This document shows, one piece after another, positions 59,701 through 64,000 of a stretch of DNA of 64,000 nucleotides. The stretch spans positions 23,766,501 through 23,830,500 of the forward strand of contig CM060196.1 of the NCBI GenBank assembly GCA_030549335.1, read 5' to 3'. The DNA is from Pontederia crassipes. Its lineage: Eukaryota; Streptophyta; Magnoliopsida; Commelinales; Pontederiaceae. Every line of letters starts with the position of its first letter. Positions within the stretch are counted from its first letter, which is position 1. Below the pieces are notes generated by a model, which had not been told where the DNA came from, made no database searches, and saw nothing but the letters and a program-made list of their open reading frames with translations. A program made the position numbers and the translations under genes.

Positions 59701-60620
59701 TGGCCTTGAAGTTTCAAGGTGCATACCACTTCATATTCCAAAGAGAGGAAAATGAGAGTAAAAAGATAAATAACAAAGAAAATGAGAAAAAGATAAATAA
59801 CAATATTGAATGGAGAACAATGTGAAACCTCCTCTTGTCATTGGCTTTATATAAGTCATTGGTGGACCTTCATATTCTAAATAATCATTGTCATAAGCAT
59901 AAAATACCAATAATATGAACAATACTCATTGTAGCTATTACACATTAGACTCTTATTATTCATGGCATAATTTGTAAGATAATGCATAAAGATTTTGATC
60001 ATCTGACAACTCGATGATCACTACCATTATTAGAATAAACTATTGAACTAACGATCTAAATCAATAAAATACTCATTCTATATTCCTATTTTCTTGTAAG
60101 ATAAAAAAAGGGCTAATAAATGTAAATCTCACGAGTCTAGAAGCACACATGTTACGACGTAAAAACTACACAGTTGGTGATAATAGTTCTCGTAATACAA
60201 TTCCCACCAACCATTAATGATTTATTGGACTGAGATCGATCAGTCATCAAATTGATTCAAACACAATGAGCCTGTGACACCCAAAAAATAGCTCCACCAT
60301 CTAATGCGTGCAATGCATGCACTTCCATCTGCATTGTAATCCTCTCTGCTCCACATCTACTCCACTCTAAATAACATAACATAACTTATGGCAATGCTGC
60401 AGCCACCATCTCCCTGCTCCCTTCAATTGCTAGAAGGTGTAGATAATAATGACAGAAAAAAAGGCATGCATGCAAATAGATAAAATAAATATATGCATAC
60501 AATATATTGTCAAATAGATCTTTACTTTTTCTATTAGCGGTCAGAAAGTTACAGTGCCGAATGAGATGTAGCTTTTTCTAGGTGTGCATGTTTGCAAGTT
60601 GGAGGGCGGGGTGGTATTGA
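59701..60620. other. Intergenic, AT-rich
   Basis: About 0.9 kb with no recognisable gene or element. Confidence 0.4.
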
Positions 60621-62738
60621 TGTAACAACCGTCACACACAAAAAAAATAAAAAATAGAAATAAAAAGAGAGAAAAAGAAAACCTGGAAGACTTGGGTTGC
60701 TGGGAGAGTTATCCAAAATCTCCCATCGAATCAAAGATATAATAGATTAGATGAATTCCACTAAATCAGGAAATTTAATTGGATTACTTTGAATCAGATT
60801 AGATTTAAAAGGACAAGAGACTTTTAATAGTTAAACAATATTTCATTAACCATCTCTCCCCTCGTGAGGCGACCTCACGAAATCTGCCTCCCTGGTTTTT
60901 GTTGGAGCGCTGGACAACTCCAAAACAGTTTCGATAGGCTTGGGTGTATCCAGAGATCCTTCCTCCTCTCCCACACTCGCCTCTCGATATTGCAATATGT
61001 AGCGAGTTACTGAACCTTTTTGACCAGATTTCAGGTGGGGAACGAGAAGAAGAACAAAGAAAAAAAAAGGGAGGAAACAGGGGATTCGGTCTTTAGGTTT
61101 CACCGGATCGACACAAGGATCAAACGCGAAAAAAGATGGGTGAATTAAAATCACCTTGCATAACTTGGAATAGATCGAATCCTCTCCCCGTCATGATTTG
61201 ACCATGTTAATAGATGAAAAGAATCAAGAAACATTGCATGCCATGTTTTCCTTCTTAATTTCGTGCTTTTATGACTGTTTGATCAATTGCTTGCTGATTT
61301 GATTTCTTTTGTTAAGCTGTTGTTTGATTGATTGTTAGAAAGTAGAAAATAGTCCAGGATGTATTCATGTTGGAGTTTTAAGGGATTTTTCAAATATGAG
61401 AGTCAACCAGAACGTCGATCGTCGACCGGCCCTTATGCTTTGCAGCCAACTGGTTGACCGATTTATCGACTCATCAACAGATTTCAATATACATCGACTG
61501 AACGACCGATCCACTAATCTGATGACTTGATCGGTCAACCGATCCCTGAGCCTCACTAGTCGACCGATCGATCGTTCAATAGAATGGAACGATTGATCCT
61601 TCAATCCTACCATCCGACTTTTTGAACCCACCGGTCAACTGATAGGAGCTGATCGGTCGACTGATCCATAGCCCACCGGTCGACCCTTCCCCATAACCAG
61701 TCAACCGATTTCCAGTGATTTTTTGTCATATTTATCAACTATCCACTCTCGTTTAGGACTAATTCAATTTTCCTACCCTCACCGAGATCCACCTCTGATT
61801 TTAAGATAAATTCTTTTACTGATTTATTTCTCATCAATTTTATTACCTTCATTATAAGAAGAACAAAAAGTAATAAATTATTAAAGAGATTAATAAGTTC
61901 ATATAGAAGATGAATAATGGGTTGCTAGTCCAAGACAAGTGCCTCAAGATAAGGATCGCTCCCTTGGTCATGGTTTGATCACTCATTGATCTGCATAAGG
62001 CTGTATCATTTACTTGACATACCCCAAAAATTAAAGGTACCTAAAGTCACCCTGATTTTTTTATTATGAACCAAGATTAAGAAATATGAATAAGACAATC
62101 AAATATGAATGTCAAGTCAAGTTATTGGTATTCTTATGTCACGATTCTAATGATTACGAGCATCATTTGATTTTACTGCCTTATGATTCTATTTATCTCT
62201 CTCATGATTATTTACGGTGCTCTCATGTTCCACTTTTTTTTATTCAAGATAAGTATTCTATGTTACCGTTGATTTCTCTATTCAAATTATGCATTGTATA
62301 TTATGTGATTCCCCTCTAGACTATAAAACTTACGGGAGGACCTCCTCCCCTGTCTGATTTTCACATGACCAGATCAGTGATAAGGCGGAGTAGGTGTGTT
62401 GCGACAAAGCTCTGATGAGGTGGAGTAGGTGTGTTGCGACAAGGCTCCGATGACAAGAAAGCACATGAACCATAAGGTTTATTAGATTCTTTTTTCCTTC
62501 TGCATTTATAGATTCATGATGTAGAACTTTATTATATTTCGTGGATATAATGTAGCCACTTTTTAGACTTCCACAATTAAAGTTATTTTTTTCTTTATTT
62601 CCTTATTATTCTTTCTTTCGTTGATATGTCTTGGTTCTTAATTGAGATATGGTCAACATAATGGTCAAAGTCATAGCGTCCGTAGTATTTCCAGGTTGGA
62701 CTTCATCACATGGCGGAAGTCGATTTGGGGGCGTTACA
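60621..62738 (+). repeat. 5' LTR of gypsy element 3 (2.1 kb)
   Basis: TG...CA ends directly upstream of a tRNA-iMet-type primer site. A cluster of GGTCGACC/GGTCAACC-like motifs is at about 61405-61710. The right LTR is beyond the window. Confidence 0.8.
61405..61710 (+). repeat. Cluster of GGTCGACC-type motifs in the LTR of element 3
   Basis: About a dozen variants (GTCGACCGGCC, GGTTGACCGAT, GGTCAACCGATC, AGTCGACCGATC, GGTCGACTGATC, GGTCGACCC) occur in 300 bp at irregular spacing. They resemble the cluster in the LTRs of element 2. Confidence 0.6.
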
Positions 62739-64000
62739 TTTATGGTATCATAACTTAAAGTCAGGACTCTCTTGACGTCCTAATGTATAGAATAGTATGG
62801 TATTGGTTCATGTACTATCGCCGAGCAGTCGTCACACTCTCCACCGAAAAGCATTATAAGTCAAGTTCACGTTTAAGATAAGTTATCGTTTATTGATGTA
62901 TGATTTTTCTTTTATGATTGGAGGATAAGCATGTCATGAAGGTCAAAGCGAATTCAGGAGCTGCAAGTGGTCAGATCGGCCCAGAATGCTCATGAGATAC
63001 CTGAAGGCCCACTCCACGAGATATTGACCCAATAGGGTCGCGGACGTGGACGTGGCCGAGGCCGTGCTCCAGACCACAGACGAGGTAGAGATCATGTTGC
63101 TAGAGCACCAATAGAGGAGCACTTTGATGAGATTGCCCCACCTAAGGGTAGTCATGCAGGAGGCACTCCGTCGGCATCTAGTCGTCGTAATCAGGGAGCA
63201 CGACATGAAGCACCAAAGACATGATCCAGACATTTCTAAAGCTGCACCCGCCTCATTATGATGGTAAGGCGGACTTTTTCAAGGCTGAAGAATGGATAGA
63301 GACCTTGGATCGTATTTTCAAATTGGCAAGGTGCGCTGACGGACGCAAGGTTTTATATGCCACTCACATTCTCACTAGTACTGTAGTGGATTGATGGAAG
63401 ACTACAAGGGCCACCAAGTTTAGAGGGCTGGAAGAGGAGGAAATAGCATGGGAAGAGTTCAGGAAGGCCTTCAAGGCTCGTTACACATCTGAGCACGAGC
63501 ACATCGGGAAGCAAGAGAAGTTCCTATAGCTGCAGTAGGGAACTATGTCTGTGGCAGACTACCACACCCAATTCATCCAACTAGAGCAAAATTGTTTGAT
63601 GTCATTCGAAGTGCGTATTAGAGCCAACAAATTCATTAACGGGTTACAACAAGCACTGAAGACTGAAGTCCTGACAGGGGAATGTGAAGATTTGGAAAAG
63701 GCAGTGAGGTTGGCAACACGTATGAAAAAAATCTAGCTGAACACAAGGCCAAAACTCCAACTAAACAAGTAAAGCAGCCCAGGCCTCGAACAGATGATCG
63801 CCAGCCGTTTAGGAGGGACGATCGTCATTTCTGGCCATACCCACGGAGGGAAGCTCCACGACAAGTTCATGCACAGTCACACCCTGCGCCATTGCAAGCA
63901 GAACCACTGAGAAAGCTACCACCACCACCGCACTAGCCACAAGTACCACAAAAGCCCTTATGTCCTCACTGTGGTCATCACCATGATGGAGAGTGTCATA

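Larger units (their letters stand above)
60621..64000 (+). mobile_element. Ty3/gypsy element 3, partial at the window edge, fossil
   Basis: LTR 60621-62738 (TGTAACAACCGTCACACAC to GGGGGCGTTACA), a primer site beginning TGGTATCATAAC at about 62742, then a gag region (about 62.9-64.0 kb) with a capsid-type stretch (EEWIETLDRIFKL, MSVADYHTQFIQLEQ, KFINGLQQALKTEV) and a zinc knuckle C-x2-C-x4-H-x4-C near 63969-63998 (CPHCGHHHDGEC). The gag is interrupted in several places. The LTR end resembles those of elements 1 and 2 (GGCGGAAGTCGATTTGGGGG). Pol lies outside the window. Confidence 0.88.

Noticed and set aside
59700-60620. Possible small genes in AT-rich spacer
   Set aside because: Only short, low-complexity frames with no start context or similarity.

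Overview
This window is plant nuclear DNA, most likely from a monocot. The evidence is spliced eukaryotic genes, GC-rich first exons next to AT-rich intergenic DNA, tRNA-iMet-primed Ty3/gypsy chromoviruses, Ty1/copia, L1-type LINE, SINE, hAT and MITE sequences, and a PPR gene. The species cannot be fixed from the sequence alone.

Host genes. From left to right there is a proline dehydrogenase gene (four exons, plus strand, 11.1-13.2 kb), an intronless PLS/E-class pentatricopeptide repeat gene resembling Arabidopsis At5g39350 (plus, 14.1-16.2 kb), and two HMA5-type P1B copper ATPase genes on the minus strand (copy A 17.4-21.4 kb, copy B 42.8-48.4 kb). Both ATPase copies have six exons and both encode 992 residues with every catalytic motif present. 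A decayed third copy of the last ATPase exon lies at 16.8-17.2 kb. The locus is therefore an ATPase tandem array whose ~21 kb spacer is filled with repeats.

Broken host genes. A BIG GRAIN 1-like gene appears split between about 24.02 and 26.89 kb by a gypsy LTR. A GC-rich block at 57.9-58.7 kb holds four tandem repeat units that encode an unrecognised repeated motif on the minus strand.

Repeats. A gypsy chromovirus (element 1) fills 1-9256, with its left LTR cut by the window edge. A related gypsy element (element 2, minus strand, 28129-37719, target duplication tggct) sits inside a decayed L1-type LINE, which also carries a MITE. A copia element (51947-57197, target duplication ggctt) carries an inserted Au-like SINE. 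A third gypsy element starts at 60621 and runs off the right end. A non-autonomous hAT element at 49656-50426 has a perfect 8-bp target duplication. Several MITEs, LTR remnants, tandem duplications and microsatellites fill the rest.

The most unusual signal is a positionally similar cluster of degenerate palindromic GC-rich motifs in four LTR groups. It has a CCCGGG-type core in two groups and a GGTCGACC-type core in the other two, and lies downstream of the TATA box where one is visible. None of the features I can name explains it. All retroelements with coding regions are described as fossils.
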